Assembly: GCA_034678415.1 (NCBI GenBank)
Contig: JAXDBV010000259.1
Span: 1 to 23,054, forward strand
Length of the DNA: 23,054 nucleotides
Origin: JAXDBV01 sp034678415
GTDB taxonomy: Bacteria > Bacteroidota > Bacteroidia > Bacteroidales > VadinHA17
Reading direction: 5' to 3'
The notes under the pieces were generated by a model. It did no database searches. It was given only the letters and a program-made list of their open reading frames with translations, and was not told the origin of the DNA. This document shows, piece after piece, positions 22,644 through 23,054 of this stretch. Within the stretch, counting starts at the first letter, position 1. Each line of letters opens with the position of its first letter. The position numbers were made by a program, and so were the translations under genes.

Positions 22644-22664
22644 CCGGCTGATATCAGGACTTGG

Positions 22665-22694
22665 AAGGGGGTGCGTTTATTATCACCCCCTTTT
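22665..22694 (+). terminator. Strong intrinsic terminator after eno
   Basis: AAGGGGGTG (22665-22673) and CACCCCCTT (22684-22692) form a perfect 9-bp GC-rich stem with a 10-nt loop, ending in four T (22691-22694). It sits 21 bp after the eno stop and separates eno from the following gene. Confidence 0.85.
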
Positions 22695-22701
22695 CATTCT
22701 G

Positions 22702-22729
22702 TTGTATTCCCCGTTACGATATAAATTTG
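22702..22729 (+). promoter_or_regulatory. Predicted citrate synthase promoter
   Basis: TTG (22702-22704), 17 bp, then TAAATTTG (22722-22729), a perfect TAnnTTTG -7 element, immediately after the eno terminator. Predicted transcription starts near 22736, leaving a leader of about 110 nt before ATG at 22848. The leader is longer than that of eno or rpsL and could hold regulation, but I see no riboswitch fold. Confidence 0.6.
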
Positions 22730-22847
22730 CAGGGGAAAATGAACCATCCTGGTTAAAATGGGTTTCTATAACCGGGGAGCCTGTGCATGAGCATCAAAGA
22801 GCATCGGAACTAACGGGTTCCAAATAATCGTTAATACCGGGTACATC

Positions 22848-23054
22848 ATGGAAACACTCAAGGAAAAATTTGCCGGGATTGCGCTGCCTCAGGCCGATGA
22901 GGTGAAAACCCTTATTAAGAAGCATGGGAATAAGGTTGTCGGTGAAATTACCATTGAATCAGTTCTTTCGGGAATGAAAGGGATGGTAGGCCTGCTGACG
23001 GTGACCTCCAACCTTGACCCTGAAGAAGGTATCCGTTTTCGTGGTTATTCCATC
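22848..23054 (+). CDS. gltA: Citrate synthase, mitochondrial type (5' part, cut by window end)
   Basis: Citrate synthase condenses acetyl-CoA with oxaloacetate at the entry of the TCA cycle. Only the first 69 codons are in the window. The N-terminus METLKEKFAGIALPQADEVK leads into KKHGNKVVGEITIESVLSGM and SNLDPEEGIRFRGYSI. This closely follows mitochondrial citrate synthase (HG-VVG-IT-GM-GM-GL, then LDP-EGIRFRG-SI) rather than the E. coli hexameric enzyme. The active-site residues lie beyond the window. It follows eno in the same direction with its own promoter. Confidence 0.85.
   Translation, partial: METLKEKFAGIALPQADEVKTLIKKHGNKVVGEITIESVLSGMKGMVGLLTVTSNLDPEEGIRFRGYSI

Noticed and set aside
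1..23054. CRISPR arrays, insertion sequences, tRNA or rRNA genes
   Set aside because: I found no spaced direct repeats of CRISPR size, no transposase frames and no RNA gene signatures. All long frames are accounted for by conserved housekeeping genes.

Overview
The window is a near-complete ribosomal-protein superoperon from a member of the Bacteroidota, probably a Bacteroidales-like lineage. Four things support this assignment. Intergenic promoters fit the Bacteroidota consensus (-33 TTTG / -7 TAnnTTTG) rather than TTGACA/TATAAT. Almost all start codons have A/T-rich leaders without a Shine-Dalgarno sequence. The gene order is rpsL-rpsG-fusA-rpsJ without tuf. A Bacteroides-type EF-G paralog (EF-G2) is present.

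Layout. Positions 1-330 hold no recognisable gene but contain a long perfect inverted repeat. Positions 331-2487 (minus strand) encode EF-G2, an elongation factor G paralog that lacks the catalytic histidine. A 348-bp divergent intergenic region carries one good promoter for each direction and an 8-bp-arm inverted repeat. From 2836 to 20627 (plus strand) 31 genes run without a large gap: rpsL, rpsG, fusA, rpsJ, rplC, rplD, rplW, rplB, rpsS, rplV, rpsC, rplP, rpmC, rpsQ, rplN, rplX, rplE, rpsN, rpsH, rplF, rplR, rpsE, rpmD, rplO, secY, map, infA, rpmJ, rpsM, rpsK, rpsD, rpoA and rplQ (the str, S10, spc and alpha operons of E. coli joined end to end). A 723-bp non-coding stretch follows, with an intrinsic terminator, a 12-bp tandem repeat and an eno promoter. 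Then come eno, a strong terminator, a promoter, and the first 69 codons of a citrate synthase gene of the mitochondrial type.

How the genes work together. The superoperon makes the ribosomal proteins of both subunits, the housekeeping translocase EF-G, initiation factor IF1, the Sec translocon channel SecY, methionine aminopeptidase and the RNA polymerase alpha subunit, so translation, N-terminal processing, secretion and transcription capacity are co-expressed. EF-G2 is transcribed away from the same intergenic region, which places a predicted non-hydrolysing translocase next to the operon carrying its hydrolysing counterpart. The right end begins a central-carbon block (enolase, then citrate synthase), each gene with its own predicted promoter.

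Most of the window is conserved housekeeping sequence. I did not find a wholly new system. The points most worth following are EF-G2 and its placement, the zinc-ligand-poor L36 and S14, a recurring ATACAT motif next to start codons, one strong Shine-Dalgarno at rplF, and unexplained structure in the non-coding stretches.
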